DNA of 11,654 bases from Oleispira sp051275515 (GTDB lineage Bacteria; Pseudomonadota; Gammaproteobacteria; Pseudomonadales; Oceanobacteraceae): contig JBNMOT010000107.1 in NCBI GenBank assembly GCA_051275515.1, positions 1 through 11,654 of the forward strand. The letters are read 5' to 3'. Position 1 is the stretch's first letter. Every line of letters starts with the position of its first letter. The notes under the pieces are model-generated. The model did not search any database. It had not been told where the DNA came from and was given only the letters and a program-made list of their open reading frames with translations. Shown here piece after piece: positions 1-6,949 of this stretch. A program made the position numbers and the translations under genes.

Positions 1-16
1 CAAAGAAAGCTTAACC

Positions 17-192
17 AAAACAACATCTTATCTTCTTACTCTGAAGTGATTTCGAAGGCGCTTCTTAATAAAAAGAACACGTCATTCAAACTCTCTCTGA
101 GCAGGCTGTGCATCTTAAAGACTTCAGCCGGAGTGTCAAGTGATTACTTTCAAGAGATCTCAAAAAAACCTATTAAAAACAACACCTTATCT
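17..192 (-). repeat. 17-bp direct repeat in the presumed rRNA leader
   Basis: A 17-bp element of the form AAAACAACAYCTTATCT (plus strand) occurs at 17-33 and 176-192 with one mismatch and an offset of 159 bp. One copy lies between the two promoters and the other downstream of the proximal one. The offset differs from the 130 bp separating the promoters, so the leader spacing differs between the units. I see no clear boxA antitermination signal inside the window; it could lie left of position 1. Confidence 0.55.
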
Positions 193-236
193 CAACTCAA
201 TTCGAATCACCCGAAGGTCATTCTGTCTGAGCAGGC
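96..236 (-). repeat. Direct repeat of an 11-bp box after each rRNA-type promoter
   Basis: The 11-mer TCTGAGCAGGC (plus strand) occurs at 96-106 and again at 226-236. On the transcribed minus strand it reads GCCTGCTCAGA and covers the initial transcribed region of both promoters, just after each discriminator. The 130-bp offset equals the distance between the two -35 and -10 elements. The conserved box could reflect shared start-site or early leader function, or just a recent duplication of the promoter segment. Confidence 0.7.
112..139 (-). promoter_or_regulatory. Proximal rRNA-type promoter (P2), reading left
   Basis: On the minus strand there is a perfect -35 TTGACA (139-134), a 16-bp spacer and a -10 TAAGAT (117-112). 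A GC-rich discriminator (GCACAGCC) follows, as is usual at stringently controlled rRNA promoters. An A/T-rich stretch precedes the -35 (about 140-180) and could act as an UP element. The 16-bp spacer is typical of rrn P1-type promoters. No gene inside the window lies downstream, so it must serve something left of position 1, most likely a 16S-23S-5S operon. The hexamers and spacing are seen directly; the rRNA assignment is inferred from promoter style and neighbourhood. Confidence 0.65.
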
Positions 237-241
237 GGCGA

Positions 242-269
242 ATAATACGCTTATCCACGGCCCCGTCAA
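242..269 (-). promoter_or_regulatory. Distal rRNA-type promoter (P1), reading left
   Basis: On the minus strand a -35 TTGACG (269-264), a 16-bp spacer and a -10 TATTAT (247-242) are followed by the GC-rich discriminator TCGCCGCC. This resembles rRNA and tRNA promoters of pseudomonads, where TTGACGG is followed about 16 bp later by TAGAATGCGC. An A/T-rich region at about 275-310 lies upstream and could be an UP element. It sits exactly 130 bp upstream of the second promoter, with both hexamers in register, so the two look like a duplicated unit driving the same transcript. Its closeness to msrQ-msrP-pssA-ilvC fits the P. aeruginosa arrangement, where 16S rRNA adjoins this cluster. Confidence 0.65.
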
Positions 270-306
270 CCGATTCCTGCAAATATCTTACAAAACATTG
301 ATATGA

Positions 307-517
307 ATGCAACAACCGTTCAAATCGCTTAATTATCGTACGAATTCAAACTAAGATCTTAAGATTAGCGGGAATGTGAGCAGACTCAAGGTGGATTAGT
401 TAATGATCGAGAGCTATGGAATAGAATAATCAAATAAAAGCGGATTAGAGATATAGGGCAACGAATACGGCAAGCACACTATAAATACAGCACAGTAAGC
501 GATGTTTCTATCCACAT
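307..517. other. Gene-free spacer between msrQ and the rRNA-type promoters
   Basis: No convincing ORF with coding character is present. The stretch is A/T-rich. It holds two short overlapping palindromes (AAGATCTT at 353-360 and ATCTTAAGAT at 356-365) but no GC-rich hairpin with a T-tract, so I cannot point to a terminator for msrQ. It may hold Fis or H-NS type binding for the adjacent strong promoters, but nothing specific is recognisable. Confidence 0.5.
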
Positions 518-1132
518 CTAAACTGATCGGGTAAAGAACCCTTTGATCTTGACCAGAGAAAAACGCTGCCCTAAAAAAACCAACGTAATAAAGGCGTACA
601 AGCTTGGATCAAACCAACTCGAGCGTATTTGCAGTAAATAATGAACCGCACATAAGAAAGCAATGAGATAAATGACTTTGTGTAAAGACTTCCACTTACG
701 CTTTAATCTTTTCTGCCAGCCCTTAGTAGATGTTATAGAAAGCGGTATCAATAATACCCAAGCAAGAAATCCTAATGTTAGATAAGGTCGCTCCACCAGT
801 TCACTTCCAATATCCTGCCATTGCCATGCCAATAAAAATGCCATATACGACAACAAATGCAGTGTCGCATAAAACATAACAAACAAACCTAACATGCGCC
901 TATGCATTAAAGGCCACGTCCAACCCAACCACTGACGAATAGGACTAACCGCTAAAGTAAGCAACAATACATTAAAAGCCCACTCCCCGGTAAACCAAAC
1001 AATCGCCTTACCGGGCTCCGGACCTAAAACCTCATAGTCCCCCATTTGCAAAGCAACCACCTGAGCCACAATGAAGGCAAAAGGCGTAAAGAGAACCGAA
1101 AAAATCAAACACCTGCGCACAAAAGTTGGCAT
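518..1132 (-). CDS. msrQ: MsrQ, heme-binding membrane subunit of the MsrPQ methionine sulfoxide reductase
   Basis: This 204-residue inner-membrane protein matches MsrQ (formerly YedZ), which passes electrons from the quinone pool or flavin reductase to periplasmic MsrP. Several hydrophobic helices are visible (about 8-28, 45-62, 79-103, 116-135, 150-168, 177-190). Family landmarks are present: GPEPGK (37-42), a TGEWAFN helix start (48-54), MHRRMLGL (76-83), ERPYLTLG (114-121) and a KSLHKVIYL segment (148-156). Histidines 92, 151 and 164 fall where the family's heme ligands lie. The ATG overlaps the msrP stop as TAATG (one shared base), which indicates translational coupling. Length is normal for the family. 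Loss of this gene would be expected to leave MsrP without its electron donor. Confidence 0.93.
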   Translation of the reverse strand: MPTFVRRCLIFSVLFTPFAFIVAQVVALQMGDYEVLGPEPGKAIVWFTGEWAFNVLLLTLAVSPIRQWLGWTWPLMHRRMLGLFVMFYATLHLLSYMAFLLAWQWQDIGSELVERPYLTLGFLAWVLLIPLSITSTKGWQKRLKRKWKSLHKVIYLIAFLCAVHYLLQIRSSWFDPSLYAFITLVFLGQRFSLVKIKGFFTRSV

Positions 1133-2130
1133 TAGTAGAACTTTCTCAAATCCATACCTTTATATAGATGTGCCACTTGTTCACCATAGCCATTAAACAT
1201 TTCAGTTGGAATCCTATTAACATTAAACAGGCCTGAAGGTAGGCGACGCTCTTTTGCCTGACTCCAGCGTGGATGTGATACTGCAGGGTTCACATTTGCA
1301 TAAAAGCCATATTCGCTTGGTGCTATGGCTTGCCAAGTATTAATAGGGGGTTTTTCCGTAAAACGAATTTTTACGATCGATTTAATACTTTTAAAGCCGT
1401 ATTTCCACGGGACAACTAAACGAATCGGTGCACCGTTTTGTTTTGGCAGGATCTCACCATACAAACCCACCGCCATTAACGTTAATGGATTCATGGCCTC
1501 ATCAATTCTTAGCGCTTCAATATATGGCCAATCTATTGTAGAAAAACGTGAACGCTGACCAATCATCTGTTTAGGGGCTTCTAACGTTGTGAATTCAACA
1601 TACTTTGCCGTAGATAAAGGCTTAAAACGCTTCATTAGCTCTGCCAATGGGAAACCGATCCAAGGTATCACCATCGACCATGCCTCTACACAGCGCAACC
1701 GATAAATACGTTCCTCTAACGGCATAGACTTTAAAATGTCTTCTAGATTAAACGTCCCCTGCTTTTCACACTCACCTTCAATCGTTATCGACCAAGGGTC
1801 CGTCACTAGAGCACCGGCATTGCGCGCAGGATCATCTTTACCTGTGCCAAATTCATAAAAATTATTATAAGTGGTAATGTCACGATAAGGTGTTAATTTC
1901 TGTCCTTTACCGAATGCGGTATCTGATGCACCGGCCACTTGAGCTTTTAACCAGTCAGGGCCAAAGTTTAACGGCTTACCTGGGTGTGTTTCTAATGCAC
2001 CTGCTGTTGAAGCCAAGCCCATTGCCGCGATCGCTGCACTACCTTGCTGCATAAACGCTCGACGATTCAAATAGGCTGAATGAGACGTAATTTCAGATGA
2101 TGGTATATCAGCAGCAGGCTTAATCAGCAT
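1132..2130 (-). CDS. msrP: MsrP, periplasmic molybdopterin methionine sulfoxide reductase catalytic subunit
   Basis: This 332-residue protein matches MsrP (formerly YedY), which repairs oxidised methionines in periplasmic proteins using a molybdenum cofactor. A Tat signal is visible: NRRAFMQQ at 22-29 with the twin arginines at 23-24, then an alanine-rich hydrophobic stretch and a likely cleavage near residue 45. The Tat route implies folding with cofactor before export. The sulfite-oxidase-type core contains YRLRCVEAWSM, with Cys147 as the expected molybdenum ligand, and a conserved C-terminal part including PWKYGFKSIKSI (241-252). The gene is followed by msrQ with a one-base overlap. It is separated from upstream pssA by a terminator, so msrPQ is probably its own transcript. 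Only a weak GAACGAG-like ribosome site precedes the ATG. Confidence 0.95.
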   Translation of the reverse strand: MLIKPAADIPSSEITSHSAYLNRRAFMQQGSAAIAAMGLASTAGALETHPGKPLNFGPDWLKAQVAGASDTAFGKGQKLTPYRDITTYNNFYEFGTGKDDPARNAGALVTDPWSITIEGECEKQGTFNLEDILKSMPLEERIYRLRCVEAWSMVIPWIGFPLAELMKRFKPLSTAKYVEFTTLEAPKQMIGQRSRFSTIDWPYIEALRIDEAMNPLTLMAVGLYGEILPKQNGAPIRLVVPWKYGFKSIKSIVKIRFTEKPPINTWQAIAPSEYGFYANVNPAVSHPRWSQAKERRLPSGLFNVNRIPTEMFNGYGEQVAHLYKGMDLRKFY

Positions 2131-2178
2131 AATAGACTCGTTCTTGTAAAATCATTGAGTAGTACATATCGCATAGCG

Positions 2179-2187
2179 ATTGTAGCA
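2179..2187 (-). promoter_or_regulatory. Possible extended -10 promoter for msrPQ
   Basis: On the minus strand TGCTACAAT is an extended -10 (TGN plus TACAAT) about 50 bp before the msrP start. No good -35 is seen 16-18 bp upstream, which is tolerable for extended -10 promoters. It lies between the pssA terminator and msrP, where a promoter is required. This is a motif match only. Confidence 0.35.
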
Positions 2188-2248
2188 GTAGACCCCTATA
2201 TGCCGATAAAATTCCAATACAGCGTCATAATTTATTTTTAATACGTAC

Positions 2249-2271
2249 AAAAAAGGCCTCTTATGAGGCCT
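2249..2271 (-). terminator. Rho-independent terminator of pssA
   Basis: On the minus strand a 7-bp stem AGGCCTC / GAGGCCT with an ATAA loop is followed directly by a run of T. It lies 26 bp past the pssA stop codon and before msrP, so it separates the two transcripts. Confidence 0.85.
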
Positions 2272-2296
2272 AGATTTTGTTAGCAAAAAAATTACA

Positions 2297-3106
2297 TCAG
2301 GACTTGCGCCCTTTCCAATACTTCATACCGCTAACCACTGGGCCAGAGAGTGCGTAACCCATAAAAATACATAAAAGCACTTTGGCTGGGTCCATCGATA
2401 CCACCACAAAAGCCATTACAACGGCAAGCATTGCGACAAAAGGCACCTTACCTTTTAGATCCAAACCTTTGAAGCTGTGATACTGAAAATTACTCACCAT
2501 CAACACACCTGCAAAAGGAACTAATAATGCCATAATCCAAACAACATCTTCCCCCGTTGCTCCCATTTCACTAAAAGACCAGACCGTACCCGCAACAATG
2601 GCCGCAGCAGCAGGACTTGCCAGACCGGTAAAATAATTTTTATCGGCCGTATCAATTTGCGTATTGAAACGCGCTAAACGAAGCGCAGCACCTGCAACAT
2701 AAACAAACGCAGCCACCCATCCCAATTTACCCAGATCTTGTAATGCCCAGCTAAAAGCGACTAATGCTGGAGCGACCCCAAAAGAAACCATGTCGGCTAG
2801 GCTGTCATATTCAGCACCAAAATCACTTTGAGTATTGGTTAAACGTGCCACACGACCATCTAGACCGTCTAAAATCATAGCAATAAAAATGGCAATCGAT
2901 GCGTTGGAGAATAAGCCATTCATACTAGCCACAACCGCATAGAAACCAAAGAACAAAGCCCCTGTCGTGAATAAGTTGGGTAATAAATAAATACCTTTAT
3001 TACGCGGCTTAGTGCCAGAATTTGCTTCACAACTTTTTGATTCTGTGGCGCTTTCTTGATTATCGTCGCTCAATGTCACTACCTTATTATTATCTTCATC
3101 ATTCAT
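2297..3106 (-). CDS. pssA: CDP-diacylglycerol--serine O-phosphatidyltransferase (phosphatidylserine synthase)
   Basis: This 269-residue membrane enzyme condenses CDP-diacylglycerol with L-serine to give phosphatidylserine, the precursor of phosphatidylethanolamine. The CDP-alcohol phosphatidyltransferase signature DG-x2-AR-x8-G-x3-D-x3-D is complete (Asp83, Gly84, Ala87, Arg88, Gly97, Asp101, Asp105). Before it lies IYLLPNLFTTGALFFGFYA (39-57), typical of the integral membrane PssA class found in pseudomonads and Bacillus rather than the E. coli PLD-type enzyme. Hydrophobic helices follow to the C-terminus. The first 35 residues are acidic, polar and probably cytoplasmic. An AAGAG ribosome site precedes the ATG. 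The gene lies downstream of ilvY on the same strand with a 163-bp gap, so it may have its own promoter. Confidence 0.94.
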   Translation of the reverse strand: MNDEDNNKVVTLSDDNQESATESKSCEANSGTKPRNKGIYLLPNLFTTGALFFGFYAVVASMNGLFSNASIAIFIAMILDGLDGRVARLTNTQSDFGAEYDSLADMVSFGVAPALVAFSWALQDLGKLGWVAAFVYVAGAALRLARFNTQIDTADKNYFTGLASPAAAAIVAGTVWSFSEMGATGEDVVWIMALLVPFAGVLMVSNFQYHSFKGLDLKGKVPFVAMLAVVMAFVVVSMDPAKVLLCIFMGYALSGPVVSGMKYWKGRKS

Positions 3107-3253
3107 AAATTAAACTCTTAACTACTTATACATAATAGATGCTAATGGCCGCTTTTATAGTCTTAACGGCTAAGTGCTACTTCATCTTTAGTGCGCAGGT
3201 CTATCACTTGTGCGTACAAATCATACCATTTATACGTTTATCTTACTGAGATG

Positions 3254-3267
3254 AGCGCAGAAGCGCT
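3254..3267 (-). other. Short stem-loop just after ilvY
   Basis: AGCGC / GCGCT with a 4-nt loop forms a GC-rich 5-bp stem immediately past the ilvY stop codon. No T-run follows on the minus strand, so it is at best a weak or Rho-assisted 3' end. The 3107-3253 gap up to pssA shows no clear consensus promoter. Confidence 0.3.
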
Positions 3268-3269
3268 AG

Positions 3270-4148
3270 CTATTCCCACATCACCGTTTGCCAAAGTGCT
3301 GAGATTAACGGCTCATGTAAGCGCTTACTTTGAGCGCAAAGGCCGACAGCAAAGGGTTCAAGTTCTGGCTGTACATCCAATATACGCACTTTATTCATTA
3401 GAGGGCTGTTCTTTAGGACTAAATCTGGCACCACTCCAACTCCACAGCCAAGACTAACCATACTGACGATTGCTTCATGCCCTGAAACTTGCGCATAGAT
3501 ATTCTGTTTTAAACGCTTCTGTTTAAACCAGCGATCCACTCGAGTTCTGGCCAATCCAGTTTCTGACAAAACCAGTGGCACCTTATTCCAACAAATATCC
3601 TCTTCTAATAATTCCGGAACAGCCTGGCTTGATTCGGGCGCTATAAATAACAAAGGCGCTGGCGTGATGGTTTTAAACGTTAAATTGGCAGCCAGATGAT
3701 CTGGACGCGCCGCGATCACCATATCAACATCCCCTGACTGAACATGTGAAATCGATTCGGCCGCATCACCTGTTTTTAAACGGATATCTACCAGTGGGTG
3801 ATGCGCTCGAAACCGACTTAATAATTCAGACAAAAAGCTGTAACTTGCCGTCACTGAGCAATAAATACTTAATTCGCCCTGTAATTCACTGGCTTGGCGC
3901 TGCATTGACAGCTTAAGCTGATGCCATAGCTCCAATACCTGTTTAGCATGCTGGCGAAATAACTCACCTTCTTCCGTCAACCGTAATCGAGTGCCTTCAC
4001 GAGCAAATAGGCTAGACCCAACATTTTCTTCCATGCGCTTTAAACGCCGACTCAACGTAGAAGGACTGCAATGAACTAATTGACTTACCACACTTAATTT
4101 TTGATGCTCAGCCAACTGAACGAAAACTTCTAAATCCTTGTAATCCAT
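3270..4148 (-). CDS. ilvY: IlvY, LysR-type activator of ilvC
   Basis: This 292-residue LysR-type regulator carries an N-terminal winged helix-turn-helix (about 1-60, with LVHCSPSTLSRRLKRME at 25-41) and a periplasmic-binding-like effector domain. It reads like E. coli IlvY along its whole length, including the stretches GELSIYCSVTASYSFL, TGDAAESI, GHEAIVSMVSLGCGVGVVP and KRLHEPLI. IlvY is known to bind acetolactate or acetohydroxybutyrate, the substrates of IlvC, and to activate ilvC. The gene is divergent from ilvC with 164 bp between the start codons, the arrangement expected for that regulation and for autorepression. The length is normal. The gene is followed by pssA on the same strand. 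Confidence 0.93.
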   Translation of the reverse strand: MDYKDLEVFVQLAEHQKLSVVSQLVHCSPSTLSRRLKRMEENVGSSLFAREGTRLRLTEEGELFRQHAKQVLELWHQLKLSMQRQASELQGELSIYCSVTASYSFLSELLSRFRAHHPLVDIRLKTGDAAESISHVQSGDVDMVIAARPDHLAANLTFKTITPAPLLFIAPESSQAVPELLEEDICWNKVPLVLSETGLARTRVDRWFKQKRLKQNIYAQVSGHEAIVSMVSLGCGVGVVPDLVLKNSPLMNKVRILDVQPELEPFAVGLCAQSKRLHEPLISALWQTVMWE

Positions 4149-4184
4149 AACAAAAACTCAAACCTATTAGTAAAAGAAAAAGCG

Positions 4185-4199
4185 TTGCAAAAAACGCAA
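4185..4199. promoter_or_regulatory. Candidate IlvY operator
   Basis: TTGC-N7-GCAA (4185-4199) is an interrupted palindrome of the LysR T-N11-A type in the ilvY-ilvC intergenic region. A further inverted match lies closer to ilvC: CGTTGC at 4183-4188 pairs with GCAACG at 4227-4232. Repeated GCAAT and TAGCA motifs lie between. This is compatible with tandem operators as known for E. coli ilvYC; assignment to IlvY is by position. Confidence 0.5.
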
Positions 4200-4221
4200 T
4201 AGCAAAAAGCAATTATAGCAT

Positions 4222-4250
4222 TTTACGCAACGATAAACTTCACTTAGAAT
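4222..4250 (+). promoter_or_regulatory. Likely ilvC promoter
   Basis: A -35 TTTACG (4222-4227), 17-bp spacer and -10 TAGAAT (4245-4250) lie 63 bp before the ilvC ATG. The poor -35 fits an activator-dependent promoter. The palindromic elements immediately upstream, and the GCAACG arm overlapping the -35, fit IlvY activation. Confidence 0.5.
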
Positions 4251-4312
4251 GTTCGCCATCGAATGATCCATTCGCCCAAATTCTTATTAATTTTTATAGA
4301 TTGGAGAGACTC

Positions 4313-5800
4313 ATGTCTAACAACTATTTCAACACGTTAAACTTACGTGAACAGCTTGATCAACTTGGTCGTTGTCGTTTCATGAACCGCAGTGAATTCG
4401 CTGACGGTTGTGAAGCGCTTAAAGGCAAAAAGATCGTTATCGTTGGTTGTGGTGCTCAAGGCCTTAACCAAGGTTTGAACATGCGCGATTCTGGCTTAGA
4501 CATCTCTTATACGTTACGTGCAGCAGCCATCGCAGAGAAACGTGCTTCTTTCGTAAACGCGTCTGAAAACGGTTTTGTTGTGGGTACTTATGAAGACTTG
4601 ATCCCTCAAGCTGACCTAGTACTTAACCTTACTCCTGATAAACAGCACACTGCAGTAGTTACTGCAATTATGCCTTTGATGAAGAAAAACTCTACTCTTG
4701 CCTACTCTCACGGCTTTAATGTGGTTGAAGAAGGCATGAAAATTCGCGAAGACATCACTGTAATCATGGTTGCTCCTAAGTGCCCAGGTTCTGAAGTCCG
4801 TGAAGAATATAAGCGTGGATTCGGTGTTCCGACTCTGCTTGCTGTTCACCCAGAAAACGATCCACGCGGCGAAGGCTGGGATCTTGCTAAAGCTTACGCT
4901 TCTGCAACGGGTGGTGACCGTGCGGGTTGTCTGGAATCTTCTTTTGTTGCTGAAGTTAAGTCTGACCTTATGGGTGAGCAAACTATCCTTTGTGGTATGT
5001 TGCAGACTGGCGCTATCTTGGGCTTTGAAAAGATGGTTGCTGACGGCATCGACGGCCCATACGCCGCTAAATTGATTCAATTCGGTTGGGAAACGGTTAC
5101 TGAAGCATTGAAGATTGGCGGCATCACTAACATGATGGATCGTCTAGCTAACCCAGCTAAAATCATTGCGTTTGATATGGCTGAAGAACTTAAAGACCTT
5201 ATGCGTCCTTTGTTCCGCAAGCATCAAGACGACATCATCACGGGTCACTTCTCTAAGACTATGATGGAAGATTGGGCTAACGACGACGTTAACCTTCTTA
5301 AATGGCGCTCCGAGACTGCTGAAACTGGCTTCGAAAAAGCAGCACCAACAGATGTGGAAATCACTGAACAAGAATTCTTCGACAAAGGCATCATGCTTGT
5401 TGCTATGGTTAAAGCCGGCGTTGAGCTTGCTTTTGAAGCCATGGTTGAGTCTGGTATCGTTGAAGAGTCTGCATACTACGAGTCTCTTCATGAAACGCCA
5501 CTAATCGCTAATACTATCGCTCGTAAGAAGCTTTACGAAATGAACGTTGTGATTTCTGATACGGCAGAATACGGTTGCTACTTATTCTCACACGCAGCAG
5601 TGCCTCTATTGGCTGAAAAGTTCATGCCGCACATTACCACTGAAGTAATTGGTAAAGGCTTAAACCTTACTTCTAATTCTGTTGATAACGCGCGCCTAGT
5701 TGAAGTTAACGACGAAATCCGTAATCACCCAGTTGAATATGTGGGTGAAGAGCTACGTGGCTATATGACTGATATGAAGCGTATTGTAGAAGCTTCTTAA
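4313..5800 (+). CDS. ilvC: Ketol-acid reductoisomerase (NADP+), class II
   Basis: This 495-residue enzyme converts acetolactate or acetohydroxybutyrate to the dihydroxy acids of valine and isoleucine synthesis, using NADPH and Mg2+. The Rossmann motif GCGAQG is at 45-50. The active-site SHGFN (132-136, with His133), Lys156 in APKCPGSEVREEY, and the metal-binding Asp218 and Glu222 in VKSDLMGEQT are all present, as is the second knotted-domain copy (VKAGVELAFE). It aligns with E. coli IlvC from the first residues (NYFNTLNLR) to the C-terminus (LRGYMTDMKRI), so it is the long class II form, about 150 residues longer than the class I enzyme of pseudomonads. I chose the ATG at 4313 because GGAGAG (4303-4308) is its ribosome site; an in-frame TTG at 4301 overlaps that site and is not used. 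It is divergent from ilvY. Confidence 0.97.
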   Translation: MSNNYFNTLNLREQLDQLGRCRFMNRSEFADGCEALKGKKIVIVGCGAQGLNQGLNMRDSGLDISYTLRAAAIAEKRASFVNASENGFVVGTYEDLIPQADLVLNLTPDKQHTAVVTAIMPLMKKNSTLAYSHGFNVVEEGMKIREDITVIMVAPKCPGSEVREEYKRGFGVPTLLAVHPENDPRGEGWDLAKAYASATGGDRAGCLESSFVAEVKSDLMGEQTILCGMLQTGAILGFEKMVADGIDGPYAAKLIQFGWETVTEALKIGGITNMMDRLANPAKIIAFDMAEELKDLMRPLFRKHQDDIITGHFSKTMMEDWANDDVNLLKWRSETAETGFEKAAPTDVEITEQEFFDKGIMLVAMVKAGVELAFEAMVESGIVEESAYYESLHETPLIANTIARKKLYEMNVVISDTAEYGCYLFSHAAVPLLAEKFMPHITTEVIGKGLNLTSNSVDNARLVEVNDEIRNHPVEYVGEELRGYMTDMKRIVEAS

Positions 5801-5872
5801 GTTAAAAGCGTTTCTTTCCTCGTCTAGCATTGTTGCAGAACCTTGCCCTAGGCAGGCGAGAACTGAGTTCGC

Positions 5873-5902
5873 TTTATGAATTGAGTTAATTCGATTCATA
5901 AA
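5873..5902. repeat. AT-rich inverted repeat before the ilvC terminator
   Basis: TTTATGAAT (5873-5881) and ATTCATAAA (5894-5902) form a perfect 9-bp inverted repeat around a 12-nt centre. The nested GAATT / AATTC gives an alternative fold. It directly abuts the strong ilvC terminator, whose A-run it shares. Role unknown; it could be part of the 3' end structure or a binding site. Confidence 0.45.
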
Positions 5903-5939
5903 AAAATGCCCCGTTTGATCGCTCAAGCGGGGCATTTTT
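5901..5939. terminator. Strong bidirectional terminator between ilvC and the hydroxylase gene
   Basis: A 13-bp stem (5906-5918 with 5923-5935, one G-T wobble) contains ATGCCCCG / CGGGGCAT around a TCGC loop. It is flanked by six A on the left and TTTTT on the right, so it works on both strands. It ends ilvC on the plus strand and the convergent hydroxylase gene on the minus strand. Confidence 0.92.
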
Positions 5940-5985
5940 GTTTGTTTATTTATAAATTATCGAAGTACCTCTCAGCCTCTATATA

Positions 5986-6855
5986 TTAACGCCCCGGCAT
6001 ATACTTTTTCACATCAGTATTAAAGTAACGCTTAAACACATTATTAGCCTCGTCTTCTGATTGGCGCCAGCCATAAACTTTTGGTTTAGACGTTTCAATC
6101 GCCAATGTTTTAAAAATTAACCAATCATAAATAGCCAAGGTAGCCGTCACGTTTTTCGCTGAGTTTTTACCTCGAGAGTGATGCTGATGATGCTGTGTAG
6201 GAAAAGTAATAACATGACACAAGCCCCACATAATATTACGCACCCATTTATTTTTGTGGTTTAGAAAGTACAAATCATAATTCCAATTCACATGGGTATG
6301 CGCAGCCCATAAACCTTTAAATACCGTAGCCACCAAAAACACTTCTGTTAAACCCAAATACAATGCGACTATTTGAAACCAGTAATTAGGTAGGATAAAC
6401 CACCATGCCCAGCCATTAATAAATGTCTGCGTGACCGATAGCTGCCCTTTATTATCAGTACCACCCAACAAGTGGTGCGGGCGATGATTCATTTTATAAA
6501 ACGCCTGAATCCACTTCAGTGTCTTATTTTTAGGCCGCCTTGAATGAGAGAACAAATGAGCGCTGCCATGTAAAAACTCTTCGATGCAAAAGAAACCAAC
6601 TAATGCCCACCAAAAATAATCTTGCTCCAGCCAAATAAGGCTACCAGCACTGGCAGGAAACAGCGTTATCATTACCAATGAGATGCCAATGACTAATAAG
6701 GGTCTTTGCACCACCCCCATCATAAATGTAGCTAAAAATGCCATATACCAATCTTGCTTGGTTTTTTTACCCGCTTTAGTGCGCCCACTGACACACTCCC
6801 AAAGAGCCGCCAGCACAATAAACACCACTACCACCACTTTCAATAAATCTTCCAT
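5986..6855 (-). CDS. Sterol desaturase / fatty acid hydroxylase family membrane di-iron enzyme, substrate unknown
   Basis: This 289-residue membrane protein carries the histidine boxes of the fatty acid hydroxylase superfamily: HGSAH (96-100) with His104, HRPHH (124-128), HTH (186-188) and HHQHH (222-226). These bind a di-iron centre that uses O2 to hydroxylate or desaturate a lipid. Hydrophobic segments lie at about 5-20, 38-68, 80-95, 148-170 and 171-184, with the boxes expected on the cytoplasmic face. The C-terminal KNVTATLAIYDWLIFKT (235-251) resembles the usual family ending (NYG...WD.LFGT), but the NYG is replaced by NVT. The first helix suggests an inserted N-terminus. An AAGGT ribosome site lies 5 nt before the ATG. 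The gene is divergent from a LysR gene 94 bp away, its probable regulator. The natural substrate (fatty acid, sterol-like lipid, carotenoid or alkane-derived) cannot be told from sequence. Confidence 0.8.
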   Translation of the reverse strand: MEDLLKVVVVVFIVLAALWECVSGRTKAGKKTKQDWYMAFLATFMMGVVQRPLLVIGISLVMITLFPASAGSLIWLEQDYFWWALVGFFCIEEFLHGSAHLFSHSRRPKNKTLKWIQAFYKMNHRPHHLLGGTDNKGQLSVTQTFINGWAWWFILPNYWFQIVALYLGLTEVFLVATVFKGLWAAHTHVNWNYDLYFLNHKNKWVRNIMWGLCHVITFPTQHHQHHSRGKNSAKNVTATLAIYDWLIFKTLAIETSKPKVYGWRQSEDEANNVFKRYFNTDVKKYMPGR

Positions 6856-6949
6856 TGAGCACCTTTCTTCTTTTTGTTAATTATTATGAGTACCACATTA
6901 GGCGAGATTACTTTATATTAAAATTCGATATTACCAATAAGCAACTTCC
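6856..6949. promoter_or_regulatory. Divergent control region, hydroxylase / LysR
   Basis: This 94-bp A/T-rich gap must hold both promoters. A TAAAAT (6919-6924) is a possible -10 for the LysR gene without a good -35, and no clear T-N11-A operator stands out. Divergence from a LysR gene is itself the main argument for regulation here. Confidence 0.35.

Noticed and set aside
46..306. 86-residue plus-strand reading frame at the left edge
   Set aside because: It overlaps both minus-strand rRNA-type promoters and their repeats, has no ribosome site and no recognisable protein character; treated as chance.
351..368. Overlapping palindromes as an msrQ terminator
   Set aside because: The stem would be A/T-rich and there is no T-run; not convincing as a terminator.
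4301..4312. TTG start extending IlvC by four residues
   Set aside because: The TTG overlaps the GGAGAG ribosome site of the ATG at 4313, and IlvC homologues begin at the ATG.
4616..5491. Long minus-strand and alternate-frame reading frames inside ilvC
   Set aside because: They are shadows of a highly conserved enzyme gene with strong codon preference; none shows a motif or ribosome site.
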